A stretch of 64,000 bases of DNA from Klebsiella planticola ATCC 33531 (GCF_000735435.1 NZ_JMPP01000006.1:45653-109652); one strand, 5' to 3'; shown: positions 16,170-25,202, numbered from the stretch's first letter. Notes: generated from the sequence alone by a model not told the origin. Numbers and translations: made by a program.

Positions 16170-17543
16170 TTATTCCGCTGCGGCGGCTTTGCTGGCCAAC
16201 TTATCGAGCAGCTTCTGGTGAATACCGCCAAAGCCGCCGTTGCTCATCACCAGGATATGATCGCCCGGGTGTGCGGTTTTGACCACCATATCGGCCAGGA
16301 CATCGACATCGGCGCTCCAGTGCGCAGGCTGCACGCAGGCGTCCGCCACTTCAGCAACCTGCCACGGAATGTGCTGCGGCTGCAGCAGGAACACTTCGTC
16401 GGCACGGCCCAGGGACGGCGCCAGATCGTCTTTGCACACCCCCATTTTCATGGTGTTGGAGCGCGGTTCCAGTACCGCGAGGATCCGCGCGGTACCGCCG
16501 ACTTTCCCGCGCAGCGCCTGCAGCGTCGCCAGGATAGCCGTCGGATGATGGGCGAAATCGTCATACACGGTCACGCCGTTGGCTTCGCCGCGCAGCTCAA
16601 GGCGGCGGCGGGCGTTGATAAAACCACCCAGCGCGTTGGCGGCATCGGCTGGCAGCACGCCAACATGACGCGCCGCGGCAATCGCCATCAGGCCGTTATG
16701 CATGTTGTGTTCGCCGACCAGATCCCACTTCACTTCCCCGGCTTTCTCGCCGTCCAGCCAGACTTCCCACTGCGAGGCATCGGCGTTCAGCTTCTTCGCC
16801 TGCCAGTGGCCCTGCTCACCCACCAGCTCCTGCTCGCTCCAGCAGCCCATCGCCATCGTCTGTTTCAGATTGATGTCGTTTTCCGGCAGGATAATTTTGC
16901 CTTTGCCCGGCACAATACGTACCAGATGATGGAACTGTTTCTGAATCGCTTTCAGGTCGTCAAAGATATCCGCATGATCGAACTCAAGGTTATTGAGGAT
17001 CAGCGTACGCGGGCAGTAGTGGACAAATTTGGAACGTTTATCGAAGAAGGCACAGTCGTACTCGTCGGCTTCGATAACGAAGAACGGGCTGTCGCCCAGG
17101 CGAGCGGAAACCTCGAAGTTACCCGGTACGCCGCCGATCACGAAGCCTGGCTTATAGCCGCAGGCTTCAAGGATCCATGTCGCCATTCCCGCGGTGGTGG
17201 TTTTCCCGTGGGTACCGGCAACCGCCAGAACCCAGCGATCGCGCAGGACGAAATCATGCAGCCACTGCGGGCCGGACATATACGGAATGTTATTTTCCAG
17301 TACCGCTTCGACGCACGGATTGCCGCGGGTCATCGCATTACCGATGATAACCAGGTCCGGCCGGGGTTCCAGCTGGCTGGCATCATAGCCTTGAATTAAA
17401 TCGATGCCCTGGTTTTCCAGCAGGGTACTCATTGGCGGATAGACGTTAGCATCCGACCCCGTTACCTCATGACCGAGAGAACGAGCCAGCATCGCCAGTC
17501 CTCCCATAAACGTGCCACAGATACCTAAAATATGAATGCGCAT
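16170..17543 (-). CDS. mpl: UDP-N-acetylmuramate:L-alanyl-gamma-D-glutamyl-meso-diaminopimelate ligase
   Basis: Murein-recycling Mur ligase of 457 residues that joins the salvaged tripeptide to UDP-MurNAc in the cytoplasm. The N-terminus has the UDP-binding glycine loop GICGTFMGGLA (about 7-17). The ATP-binding P-loop is AGTHGKTTTAGM (about 109-120), followed by the ligase motif EADEYD (about 158-163). The length equals that of E. coli. It is divergent from fbp with 175 bp between the starts and has an AAAGGG ribosome site. Confidence 0.96.
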   Translation of the reverse strand: MRIHILGICGTFMGGLAMLARSLGHEVTGSDANVYPPMSTLLENQGIDLIQGYDASQLEPRPDLVIIGNAMTRGNPCVEAVLENNIPYMSGPQWLHDFVLRDRWVLAVAGTHGKTTTAGMATWILEACGYKPGFVIGGVPGNFEVSARLGDSPFFVIEADEYDCAFFDKRSKFVHYCPRTLILNNLEFDHADIFDDLKAIQKQFHHLVRIVPGKGKIILPENDINLKQTMAMGCWSEQELVGEQGHWQAKKLNADASQWEVWLDGEKAGEVKWDLVGEHNMHNGLMAIAAARHVGVLPADAANALGGFINARRRLELRGEANGVTVYDDFAHHPTAILATLQALRGKVGGTARILAVLEPRSNTMKMGVCKDDLAPSLGRADEVFLLQPQHIPWQVAEVADACVQPAHWSADVDVLADMVVKTAHPGDHILVMSNGGFGGIHQKLLDKLASKAAAAE

Positions 17544-17718
17544 TCGTCGTTTCCCTTTTTAATCTGGGGCACATTTTACCCATATGTACGGCATCATAGA
17601 AATGCATTTCAGGCGAATCCGTTTTTTGCTGGCGCGATTCACCTGTGCGTATTTTTTTTATTCTTTGTTAAGATTGTTGCGTTCGTTTTACTTCACATAA
17701 ACATGCAGGGAACGGGTT

Positions 17719-18717
17719 ATGAAAACGTTAGGTGAATTTATTGTCGAAAAGCAACACGAGTTCTCCCACGCAACCGGCGAGCTTACTGCTTTGTTGTCGG
17801 CGATAAAGTTAGGCGCCAAGATCATCCACCGCGATATCAACAAGGCCGGTCTGGTCGATATCCTGGGTGCCAGCGGTGCTGAAAACGTCCAGGGTGAGGT
17901 ACAGCAAAAACTCGACCTGTTCGCCAATGAAAAATTGAAAGCTGCACTGCGAGCGCGCGATATCGTGGCAGGGATTGCCTCCGAAGAAGAAGATGAGATC
18001 GTCGTCTTTGAAGGCTGTGAACACGCGAAGTACGTGGTGCTCATGGACCCTCTGGATGGCTCCTCTAACATCGACGTTAACGTCTCCGTCGGGACTATCT
18101 TCTCCATCTACCGTCGCATAACTCCGGTTGGAACACCGGTCACCGTTGAAGATTTCCTGCAGCCGGGCAGCAAGCAAGTCGCGGCAGGCTATGTGGTTTA
18201 CGGCTCTTCCACCATGCTGGTCTATACAACCGGCTGCGGCGTACATGCCTTCACCTACGATCCTTCTCTTGGCGTTTTCTGCCTCTCTCAGGAGCGCATG
18301 CGCTTCCCGGAGAAAGGCAACACCTACTCCATTAACGAAGGTAACTACATCAAGTTCCCGATGGGGGTGAAGAAGTACATCAAGTTCTGCCAGGAAGAAG
18401 ATACCGCAACCCAGCGCCCATACACCTCGCGCTATATCGGCTCGCTGGTGGCGGATTTTCACCGCAACCTGCTGAAAGGCGGCATCTATCTGTATCCGAG
18501 CACCGCCAGCCACCCGGACGGTAAGCTGCGCCTGCTGTACGAATGCAACCCGATGGCGTTCCTCGCGGAACAGGCGGGCGGTAAAGCCAGCGATGGTAAA
18601 GAGCGTATTCTCGATATCATTCCAACCAGCCTGCACCAGCGTCGTTCTTTCTTCGTCGGCAACAACCATATGGTTGAAGACGTCGAGAACTTCATTAAAG
18701 AGTTCCCGGACGCGTAA
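17719..18717 (+). CDS. fbp: Fructose-1,6-bisphosphatase class I
   Basis: Gluconeogenic phosphatase of 332 residues hydrolysing fructose-1,6-bisphosphate. The metal-binding signature [10 protein letters not shown] (about 112-121) is intact, with the upstream acid-rich SEEEDEIV (about 90-97), and the C-terminal substrate and AMP regions are conserved in length. The upstream 175 bp are AT-rich near 17650-17690. A good terminator follows. Confidence 0.97.
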   Translation: MKTLGEFIVEKQHEFSHATGELTALLSAIKLGAKIIHRDINKAGLVDILGASGAENVQGEVQQKLDLFANEKLKAALRARDIVAGIASEEEDEIVVFEGCEHAKYVVLMDPLDGSSNIDVNVSVGTIFSIYRRITPVGTPVTVEDFLQPGSKQVAAGYVVYGSSTMLVYTTGCGVHAFTYDPSLGVFCLSQERMRFPEKGNTYSINEGNYIKFPMGVKKYIKFCQEEDTATQRPYTSRYIGSLVADFHRNLLKGGIYLYPSTASHPDGKLRLLYECNPMAFLAEQAGGKASDGKERILDIIPTSLHQRRSFFVGNNHMVEDVENFIKEFPDA

Positions 18718-18727
18718 CGCTTCCCTT

Positions 18728-18753
18728 CCCCTCCCGCCCGGGAGGGGAATTTT
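18728..18753 (+). terminator. Intrinsic terminator of fbp
   Basis: Perfect 8-bp stem CCCCTCCC (18728-18735) and GGGAGGGG (18740-18747), loop GCCC, followed by AATTTT. It lies 11 bp after the fbp stop and separates it from the convergent yjfF. Confidence 0.8.
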
Positions 18754-18756
18754 CCG

Positions 18757-19755
18757 CTAACGATGCGCCGTTCCGCTCACCCGGGTAACCGGGGAGTTCT
18801 GCCGGTTTTCCCACAACACCGTCAGACCTCGCTGCAATGCGATAAAAACAAACAGCAAAATCCCGATGGCAATTTTTGTCCACCATGAGCTCAGGGTGCC
18901 GTCGAAGTTAATGTAGGTCTGAATCAGCCCCTGAATCGCCACCCCGAACAGCGTTCCCAGCACCGTCCCGACGCCGCCGCTCAACAGCGTGCCGCCAATC
19001 ACCACCGATGCAATCGCATCCAGCTCAACGCCAACGCCGGCGAGGGCATACCCGGCCTGGGTATAGACAGAAAACACGATCCCCGCCAGCGTCGCCAGCC
19101 CGGTGGAGAGCATATAAATTCGAATGGTCGTACTGCGGGTCGAAATGCCCATCAGGTTCGCCGAAACCGCGCTGCCGCCGATGGCGTACACCTGGTTGCC
19201 AAAGCGGGTGCGATGGGCCATCAAGATACCCGCCACCACCACCAGCAGCATCAGCAGCCCCATTGCGCTCAGACGCCCGCCGCCGGGAATCGTCCACGCC
19301 AGCCCGGAGAGGGTGTCATACAGCGGATGATCGATAGGAATCGACTCTTCGGACACCAGATAGCTGACGCCACGCAGAAAAAACATCCCGGCGAGGGTAA
19401 TAATAAACGCCGGGATTTTTAGCGCATCAATTAGCCAGCCCATCAGCGCGCCAAACGCGCATCCCATCGCCAGCACCAGCGGGAACGCCAGCAGCGGCTC
19501 AATGCCCCAGGCCCCTATCGCCTTCGCCAGAAACACGCCGGTGAAGGCGATAACCGACCCGACCGAAAGATCGATCCCGCCGGAGAGGATCACGAAGGTC
19601 ATCCCGACGGCAATGATGCCAAGAAAGGCGTTGTCAGTCAGAATGTTGCAGATAACCCGCGTCGAAGCAAAGCCGGGAAACTGGGTCAGGCAGTACAGAT
19701 AGCCCAGCACAAAGACGGCCAGGGTGATCATCAACGGTAAATTACGTTTTATCAT
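18757..19755 (-). CDS. yjfF: Galactofuranose ABC transporter, permease subunit YjfF
   Basis: RbsC-like inner-membrane permease of 332 residues with about nine or ten membrane segments. It carries the family motif GGIDLSVGSVIAF (about 59-71) and LDAIASVVIGGTLLSGG (about 244-260), the loop contacting the ATPase. It is the last gene of ytfQRT-yjfF and overlaps ytfT by 14 bp. In E. coli the system imports galactofuranose. Confidence 0.94.
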   Translation of the reverse strand: MIKRNLPLMITLAVFVLGYLYCLTQFPGFASTRVICNILTDNAFLGIIAVGMTFVILSGGIDLSVGSVIAFTGVFLAKAIGAWGIEPLLAFPLVLAMGCAFGALMGWLIDALKIPAFIITLAGMFFLRGVSYLVSEESIPIDHPLYDTLSGLAWTIPGGGRLSAMGLLMLLVVVAGILMAHRTRFGNQVYAIGGSAVSANLMGISTRSTTIRIYMLSTGLATLAGIVFSVYTQAGYALAGVGVELDAIASVVIGGTLLSGGVGTVLGTLFGVAIQGLIQTYINFDGTLSSWWTKIAIGILLFVFIALQRGLTVLWENRQNSPVTRVSGTAHR

Positions 19756-20764
19756 GGCCGCGTACCCCTTTCAGTAAGCCAATAAAGCGCGGCGACTGGA
19801 CGATCAATACGCACAGAACCACCACCGCCTTCACCACCTGATTCATCTCCGGCGGGAAGCCCGACAGCAGGATCCCGGTATTCATTCCCTGGATAATCAG
19901 GGCCCCGACCACCGACAGTAGCAGGTTAAAGCGCCCGCCCATCAGCGATCCACCGCCGATCACCACCGCCAGGATGGCATCCAGCTCCAGCCACAGCCCG
20001 GCGTTATTGGCATCGGCACCGCGAATGTCTGCCGCCACGATGATCCCGGCAATCGCCGCACAGATACCGCTCAGCACGTAGGCCAGCATCACCACAATCC
20101 GGGTATTCACTCCGGCGTTTTTCGCCGCCCGAATGTTGATCCCCACCGCTTCGATAAACATCCCCAGCGCCGTTTTACGGGTGAACAGCCAAAACAGCAG
20201 CAACGTCGCGGCCGCGATCAGCACCGGCGTCGGCAGTAGCAGCAGCGAACCGCTCCCGAGCCAGGCCAGGTGCGGTGAATCGAAGGTCACGATCTGTCCG
20301 GAGGTAATCAGCTGCGCGACGCCGCGTCCGGCTACCATCAGAATCAGCGTGGCCACAAAAGGCTGGATCTTCAGGATCGCGACCAGAATACCGTTCCATA
20401 AGCCCGCCAGCGCCCCCGCCGCCAGGGAGGCCAACAGCACCACCGGCAGACTGTGTCCGGCAACGGTCATCGAGGCCGCTGTCGCGCCGGCAATCGCCAT
20501 CACCGCGCCAACCGACAGATCGATTCCGCCGGTGGCAATCACCAGCGTCATGCCTATCGCCAGCAGCGCCACCGGCGCCGCGCGGTTGAGAATATCAATC
20601 GGACTGCCGAACAGACGCCCGTCCTGTAACACAATCTGAAAGAAGTGCGGCGCCACGAAGCTATCCACCACCAGCACGAGGATCAGGGCGATAATTTGCG
20701 GCATACCTTTTGGCCAGCTGAAGCGCCGCTTTGGCTGGCCGGTTTGGGGAACTGATCGAGGCAT
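19742..20764 (-). CDS. ytfT: Galactofuranose ABC transporter, permease subunit YtfT
   Basis: RbsC-like permease, 340 residues from the ATG at 20764, which aligns with the E. coli start; a tandem ATG at 20767 is equally possible and has slightly better spacing to GGAG. Motifs ATGGIDLSVGAVMAI (about 82-96) and LDAILAVVIGGGSLMGG (about 263-279) match its partner YjfF, with which it should form a heterodimeric channel. It follows ytfR after 13 bp. Confidence 0.94.
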   Translation of the reverse strand: MPRSVPQTGQPKRRFSWPKGMPQIIALILVLVVDSFVAPHFFQIVLQDGRLFGSPIDILNRAAPVALLAIGMTLVIATGGIDLSVGAVMAIAGATAASMTVAGHSLPVVLLASLAAGALAGLWNGILVAILKIQPFVATLILMVAGRGVAQLITSGQIVTFDSPHLAWLGSGSLLLLPTPVLIAAATLLLFWLFTRKTALGMFIEAVGINIRAAKNAGVNTRIVVMLAYVLSGICAAIAGIIVAADIRGADANNAGLWLELDAILAVVIGGGSLMGGRFNLLLSVVGALIIQGMNTGILLSGFPPEMNQVVKAVVVLCVLIVQSPRFIGLLKGVRGHDKT

Positions 20765-20777
20765 CATGGGTTACTCC

Positions 20778-22280
20778 TTATGCCGCAATAGCGTTCATGA
20801 TCGCCGGGACAGAAAGCTCGGCTAGCGGGATCTCCGCGACCTGCTTACGATCGCGCATGATAATCACCCGATCGGCATAGCCCACCAGCTCTTCCAGCTC
20901 CGAGGAGATCACCAGCAGCGCCAGACCATCGGCGCACAGAGTTTCAATCAGACGGATGATCTCCGCATGGGCGCCAACATCGATCCCGCGCGTCGGTTCA
21001 TCGAGGATCAGGAACTGCGGTTTGGTCAGCAGCCAACGAGAAAGCAGCACCTTCTGCTGATTGCCGCCGGAGAGAAATTCGATCGGCTGTTCGGCGCTGG
21101 GGGTGCGAATACCGAGCTGGCGGATAAAGCGATCGGCAATGTCATTTTGCTCGCGTCGCGGAATCGGCCGCAGCCAGCCACGCTGTGCCTGCAGTGCCAG
21201 GACGATATTTTCCCGCACCGATGCCGCGGCGATAATCCCGTCGGTTTTACGATCCTCAGGACAGAAGCCGATGCCCAGGCTTGACGCCTGGTGCGGCGAA
21301 CGCAGCCCCTGCGCTTTACCTTTGATCCACGCGGTGCCGCTGTCTGCCGGTTTGATGCCGAAAATGACCTCGGCGGTTTCCGTGCGCCCCGAGCCGAGCA
21401 GCCCCGCCAGGCCGACGATCTCGCCGGGACGAACCTGGAGGTCAAACGGCGCAATAACGCCTTTCTTGCCAAAGCCCTCAAAGGCGGCGACCGGTTTGTC
21501 GCTCAGTAAAGTACGACCCGCGCGATGCAGAGCATCGTGCTCAAGCTCACGGCCAAGCATCATCTTCACCAGCTCGATCTGCGGCAATTCGCGGGTTTCC
21601 CGGCAGCCAACAAAACCGCCATTGCGCAGAACGGTAATCCGGTCGCTGACGGCATACACCTGATCGAGGAAGTGGGTGACAAAAATCAGGCTGACGCCAT
21701 CATCGCGCAGCTGGCGCATCAGAGTGAAGAGCATCTCCACTTCCTGAGTGTCCAGACTGGCAGTCGGTTCATCGAGGATCAGCACTCTGGCCGACAGGTC
21801 AATGGCCCGACAAATCGCGACGATCTGCTGCATCGCCACCGAAAAACGGTTCAGCGGTTCGCGGACGTCGAGGGAAAAACCGTAGGAGGCCATCAGCGCG
21901 GTGGCGCGCTGTTCCATCTCTTTGCGCCGCAGCAGGCCAAAACGACGGGGTTCACGCCCGAGAAACAGATTGTCCGCCACCGACATGTTCGGCAGCAGGT
22001 TAACCTCCTGATAAACCGTGCCGATACCCAGTTGCTGGGCATGAGCGGTATTTTTCGGCGATATTTCCTGCCCCTCCAGCCAGATCGCCCCGCGATCGGC
22101 GTGGTACACGCCGGTGAGGGCTTTAATCAATGTGGATTTACCCGCCCCGTTTTCGCCCAGCAGCGCCATGATTTCACCGCGCCGCAGACTAAAATTGACG
22201 TTATCCAGCGCTTTGACGCCGGGGAAAAACTTGCTAAGCCCTTCCGTGCGAAGGATTTCCTGGCTTACCTCGGCGTTCAT
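20778..22280 (-). CDS. ytfR: Galactofuranose ABC transporter, ATP-binding protein YtfR
   Basis: Tandem sugar ABC ATPase of 500 residues. The first domain has Walker A GENGAGKST (about 43-51), a degenerate signature (NRFSVAMQQ) and Walker B VLILDEPTAS. The second has a degenerate Walker A (GLLGSGRTE), signature LSGGNQQK and Walker B FLILDEPTRG, as is usual for RbsA-type proteins. The start is the ATG at 22280 with AAGGTGA eight bases upstream; a GTG at 22292 is less likely. It is separated from ytfQ by about 150 bp holding a hairpin. Confidence 0.95.
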   Translation of the reverse strand: MNAEVSQEILRTEGLSKFFPGVKALDNVNFSLRRGEIMALLGENGAGKSTLIKALTGVYHADRGAIWLEGQEISPKNTAHAQQLGIGTVYQEVNLLPNMSVADNLFLGREPRRFGLLRRKEMEQRATALMASYGFSLDVREPLNRFSVAMQQIVAICRAIDLSARVLILDEPTASLDTQEVEMLFTLMRQLRDDGVSLIFVTHFLDQVYAVSDRITVLRNGGFVGCRETRELPQIELVKMMLGRELEHDALHRAGRTLLSDKPVAAFEGFGKKGVIAPFDLQVRPGEIVGLAGLLGSGRTETAEVIFGIKPADSGTAWIKGKAQGLRSPHQASSLGIGFCPEDRKTDGIIAAASVRENIVLALQAQRGWLRPIPRREQNDIADRFIRQLGIRTPSAEQPIEFLSGGNQQKVLLSRWLLTKPQFLILDEPTRGIDVGAHAEIIRLIETLCADGLALLVISSELEELVGYADRVIIMRDRKQVAEIPLAELSVPAIMNAIAA

Positions 22281-22387
22281 ATTCAGTCTCACCTTCAGGG
22301 GATGAAAGACGGTTCCCGATCACAACGCTAACCGGGCGACCGACAGGAGTGGATCGATGGACCGCCAGCACTGGCCGGGGAGCCATT

Positions 22388-22410
22388 CAGGCGATGCGCC
22401 ACATCGCCTG
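22388..22410 (-). other. Hairpin between ytfQ and ytfR
   Basis: Perfect 9-bp stem CAGGCGATG (22388-22396) and CATCGCCTG (22402-22410), five-base loop, 23 bp downstream of the ytfQ stop. No T-run follows. Such hairpins often stabilise the upstream binding-protein message and lower distal expression. Confidence 0.7.
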
Positions 22411-22432
22411 GTTATTGCTTCTCCCGACGTCC

Positions 22433-23389
22433 TCAGTAGCCCATGTTTTTCTTCTTCTCGAGCTCTTCTTTCGCCGTATCCGGGAGGTAAAGCGTCGATT
22501 TGGTGATGGTCAACTTCTCTGGCAGCGTGCCGTCCTTTTTATATTTCTCCAGCGCATCAAATGCGGGGCCGGCCATATTCGGCGTCAGCTCGACGCTGGC
22601 GTTCGCTTCCCCTGCCATCATCGCTTTATAAATATCCGGCACGCCGTCAATTGAGCCGGTGAGGATATCTTTACCCGGTTTCAGCCCGGCTTCTTTAATG
22701 GCCTGGATAGCACCAATAACCATGTCATCGTTATGGGCAAAAACCATGCAGATGTTCTTGCCGTTATTTTCCGCTTTAATAAAGCTCTCCATCACCTCTT
22801 TGCCTTTGCTGCGGGTAAAGTCGCCGGACTGAGAGCGGATAATTTTGATGTTTGGCGTTTTCGCGATAACGTCGGCAAACCCTTTCTTACGATCGATAGC
22901 CACGCTGGCGCCAACGGTGCCCTGCAGCTCAACCACGTTACACGGCTTGCCGTCGACCGTTTTCACCAGCCAGTCACCAATCAGCTGACCTTCAAGAACG
23001 TTATTGGCGGTAACGGTAGTCATGTAGAGATCTTTATCTTTGACATCAATCGAGCGGTCGAGCAGGAATACCGGAATTTTGGCCTCTTTGGCCTCTTTCA
23101 ACACCGGTTCCCAGCCGGTCGCCACCACCGGCGCGATAAAGATGGCGTCGACGCCCTGGGCGATAAAGGAGCGAACGGCTTTAATCTGGTTTTCCTGTTT
23201 TTGCTGGCCGTCGGCAATCTTCAGAGTGATTCCGCGTTTGGCGGCCTCCTCCTTCGCAACGTTGGTTTCGGCCGCACGCCAGCCGGATTCAGATCCGACC
23301 TGCGAAAATCCTACGGTCAGAGGGGCAGCTATTGCCATAGACGACATAGCTGCGGAAACTGCTGTGACAAGAAGTAAGCGCTTCCACAT
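22433..23389 (-). CDS. ytfQ: Galactofuranose ABC transporter, periplasmic binding protein
   Basis: 318-residue type I periplasmic binding protein with a Sec signal peptide (1 to about 21, MAIA-APL). The mature N-terminus LTVGFSQVGSESGWR and the hinge and ligand stretches IAPVVATGWEP, LLDRSID and HNDDMVIGAI match the RbsB-like fold. In E. coli YtfQ binds galactofuranose and galactopyranose. It is the first gene of the operon, with two palindromic sites upstream. Confidence 0.96.
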   Translation of the reverse strand: MWKRLLLVTAVSAAMSSMAIAAPLTVGFSQVGSESGWRAAETNVAKEEAAKRGITLKIADGQQKQENQIKAVRSFIAQGVDAIFIAPVVATGWEPVLKEAKEAKIPVFLLDRSIDVKDKDLYMTTVTANNVLEGQLIGDWLVKTVDGKPCNVVELQGTVGASVAIDRKKGFADVIAKTPNIKIIRSQSGDFTRSKGKEVMESFIKAENNGKNICMVFAHNDDMVIGAIQAIKEAGLKPGKDILTGSIDGVPDIYKAMMAGEANASVELTPNMAGPAFDALEKYKKDGTLPEKLTITKSTLYLPDTAKEELEKKKNMGY

Positions 23390-23442
23390 AAAACGGTCCT
23401 CATCGGGTTACTTTGGGTTAAATCGTCATCTGCGGACAAACT

Positions 23443-23480
23443 ATAGACAACTCGTGATGTAACTGAATGCGTTACATCAC
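23443..23480 (-). promoter_or_regulatory. ytfQ promoter -10 and overlapping palindromic operator candidate
   Basis: A perfect inverted repeat GTGATGTAAC (23454-23463) and GTTACATCAC (23471-23480) with a 7-bp spacer lies just upstream of a minus-strand -10 TATAGT (complement of 23443-23448). The repeat would cover the -35 region, a typical repressor position. The -35 itself is poor. Confidence 0.6.
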
Positions 23481-23610
23481 ACTTCGAAAAAGTAAATTAA
23501 ATGTTAATTACCGTGATTTAATCCAGCTGAGAGCGGATAAGGCTTCCCGCAGCTCGCATCTGCCGACGTATAAGGTGATATTTTACGCACGTTGAGAAAT
23601 CAAACAGATG

Positions 23611-23630
23611 CAATGTAAACGGTTACATTG
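23611..23630. promoter_or_regulatory. GalR/GalS-like operator upstream of ytfQ
   Basis: CAATGTAAACGGTTACATTG has 8-bp perfect arms around a central ACGG and matches the TGTAANCGNTTACA core of the GalR/GalS box. It lies about 220 bp upstream of ytfQ and about 160 bp upstream of ppa. Assignment to GalR or GalS is by motif only. Confidence 0.6.
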
Positions 23631-23724
23631 TTTTATTCAGGATGCGGCTATGTTTATGGATTTTCAGGTTGTTTTTCAGGGGGAAATTCAGACTGATTAC
23701 CGGTGGGCAAAATAAAAAGAAGCC

Positions 23725-23752
23725 AAGACATTCGATGTGAGTTGGCTATAAT
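23725..23752 (+). promoter_or_regulatory. Sigma-70 promoter of ppa
   Basis: A perfect -10 TATAAT at 23747-23752 is preceded at 16 bp by AAGACA (23725-23730) as a 4/6 -35. The predicted transcription start is about 33 bp upstream of the ppa ATG. Confidence 0.75.
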
Positions 23753-23792
23753 ACCAGGCACTTGTTTGCCATACATTTTAAAGGAAACAGAC

Positions 23793-24320
23793 ATGAGCTT
23801 ACTCAACGTACCTGCGGGTAAAGATCTGCCGGAAGACATCTACGTCGTGATCGAGATCCCGGCTAACGCAGACCCAATCAAATACGAAGTCGACAAAGAG
23901 AGCGGCGCGCTGTTCGTTGATCGCTTCATGTCCACTGCGATGTTCTATCCGTGCAACTACGGCTATATCAACCACACCCTGTCTCTGGACGGCGACCCGG
24001 TTGACGTACTGGTCCCGACGCCGTACCCGCTGGAGCCAGGCTCTGTGATCCGCTGCCGTCCGGTTGGCGTACTGAAGATGACCGACGAATCCGGTGAAGA
24101 TGCGAAACTGGTTGCCGTACCGCACACCAAGCTGAGCAAAGAGTACGATCACATCAAAGATGTGAACGACCTGCCGGAACTGCTGAAAGCACAGATCACC
24201 CACTTCTTCGAGCACTACAAAGACCTGGAAAAAGGCAAATGGGTGAAAGTTGACGGTTGGGACAATGCTGAAGCGGCTAAAGCTGAAATCATTGCTTCCT
24301 TCGAGCGCGCTAAGAAGTAA
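23793..24320 (+). CDS. ppa: Inorganic pyrophosphatase
   Basis: Soluble family I pyrophosphatase of 175 residues that hydrolyses PPi and drives biosynthetic reactions. The start is the ATG at 23793 ([13 protein letters not shown]) with AAGGAA before it; the longer upstream frame has no support. The family signature DGDPVDVLV (about 66-74) with the metal-binding aspartates is intact, as is the N-terminal active-site region [13 protein letters not shown] strong terminator follows. Confidence 0.98.
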   Translation: MSLLNVPAGKDLPEDIYVVIEIPANADPIKYEVDKESGALFVDRFMSTAMFYPCNYGYINHTLSLDGDPVDVLVPTPYPLEPGSVIRCRPVGVLKMTDESGEDAKLVAVPHTKLSKEYDHIKDVNDLPELLKAQITHFFEHYKDLEKGKWVKVDGWDNAEAAKAEIIASFERAKK

Positions 24321-24342
24321 TTCCGCCGCACTCAGATTGTCG

Positions 24343-24369
24343 AAAACACCGCCTCAGGGCGGTGTTTTT
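24343..24369 (+). terminator. Intrinsic terminator of ppa
   Basis: ACACCGCC-TCA-GGGCGGTGT stem flanked by AAAA on the left and TTTTT on the right, 22 bp after the ppa stop. Confidence 0.88.
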
Positions 24370-24437
24370 GTTTCTGGCGCAGAGCTATTTCCCGGGTGGC
24401 GGCTCACGCCTTACCCGGGCTACAAATGCTCAAAGTC

Positions 24438-24756
24438 ATCGCTCCGGGTGGCAGAACCCAAACACCGCACCCGCCGTAGCCCCGGTCAGCAACGCGCCAC
24501 CGGGGGACAAACGCTGCCAGTGCCGCAGACCGGCCATCAGCCCCCAAGGCATCGCTCCGGGCGGCAAAACCAAATACCGCACTTGCCCGTAGCCCCGGTC
24601 AGCGACGCGCCACCGGGGACAAACGGTGCCAGTACCGCAGACCGGCCATCAGCCCCCAAGGCATCGCTCCGGGCGGCAAAACCAAATACCGCACTTGCCC
24701 GTAGCCCCGGTCAGCAACGCGCCACCGGGGGACAAACGCTGCCAGTGCCGCAGACC
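24438..24756. repeat. Tandem array of a 112/113-bp GC-rich unit (almost three copies) between ppa and ytfP
   Basis: The unit starting GTAGCCCCGGTCAGC occurs at 24476, 24589 and 24701, giving periods of 113 and 112 bp with only scattered changes. Each unit contains a REP-like palindrome (CCCCGGTCAGC...GCCACCGGGG) and a second arm CATCGCTCCGGGCGGC. The array lies between the ppa terminator and the ytfP terminator. Frames through it code for a periodic proline/arginine/serine-rich peptide and are not considered genes. Confidence 0.9.
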
Positions 24757-24781
24757 TGACCGCCGGTCGTCCGATCAAAGG

Positions 24782-24824
24782 TTTTTTATGTCTGCCATTG
24801 CGGGTGAATGGCAGACATAAAAAA
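24782..24824. terminator. 18-bp perfect inverted repeat with A/T tails
   Basis: TTTTTTATGTCTGCCATT (24782-24799), seven-base loop, AATGGCAGACATAAAAAA (24807-24824). The stem is perfect over 18 bp. On either strand the transcript ends in an A/U-rich arm without a free U-tail, so it is an unusual form; it adjoins the ytfP terminator. Confidence 0.6.
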
Positions 24825-24851
24825 ACAACGCCACCCGAAGGTGGCGTTGCC
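24818..24851 (-). terminator. Intrinsic terminator of the tamA-tamB-ytfP operon
   Basis: On the minus strand CAACGCCACC-TTCG-GGTGGCGTTG is followed directly by TTTTTTT. It lies a few bases after the ytfP stop and is a textbook terminator with a UUCG tetraloop. Confidence 0.9.
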
Positions 24852-24855
24852 GTGG

Positions 24856-25200
24856 TTAATACTGGTCTCTGTCTAACCAGTTGCCGTTCTCTATCAGCGT
24901 AAAGCCCTCTACGGGGCGCTGATAGACATACATCCATGCGCTGCCATAAGGCGTCTGGATCAGGTGACGTGCGTACTCACCGCCCTTGGTGCGCAGCGCG
25001 TCCAGTTCGGCCAGCGTTGATGCGTCAATACGATACACTTCACCATGTACTGTGCCTTCGCCAGGCACCGCGCCTGGATAGTGGCCCAGGCTGTACAGCT
25101 GATAATCGTTGACACTATGATCGCCCAGCCACTGAGCGTTGGTCATCCAGTGGCTGTTGCCTTGTTTGCGTCGTAAACTGCCGTAAACAAATATTCGCAT
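24856..25200 (-). CDS. ytfP: Gamma-glutamylcyclotransferase-like protein YtfP
   Basis: 114-residue cytoplasmic protein with the GGCT fold. The N-terminal VYGSLRR (about 5-11) is the family's signature loop, and the acidic residue in EVYRIDASTLAELDALR fits the catalytic position. Physiological substrate is not known. It starts two bases after the tamB stop, so it is co-transcribed with tamA and tamB. Confidence 0.93.
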   Translation of the reverse strand: MRIFVYGSLRRKQGNSHWMTNAQWLGDHSVNDYQLYSLGHYPGAVPGEGTVHGEVYRIDASTLAELDALRTKGGEYARHLIQTPYGSAWMYVYQRPVEGFTLIENGNWLDRDQY

Positions 25201-25202
25201 TG

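Noticed and set aside
16080..17399. Plus-strand 439-codon frame opposite mpl
   Set aside because: mpl has intact catalytic motifs on the other strand; the plus frame has no start signal or domain.
24438..24756. Repeat array considered as CRISPR
   Set aside because: Units are 112-113 bp and contiguous; there are no short repeats with unique spacers and no cas genes.
24250..24759. Frame with periodic proline/serine/arginine-rich repeats downstream of ppa
   Set aside because: Starts inside ppa in another frame, runs through the ppa terminator and the 112-bp repeat array; no support as a gene.
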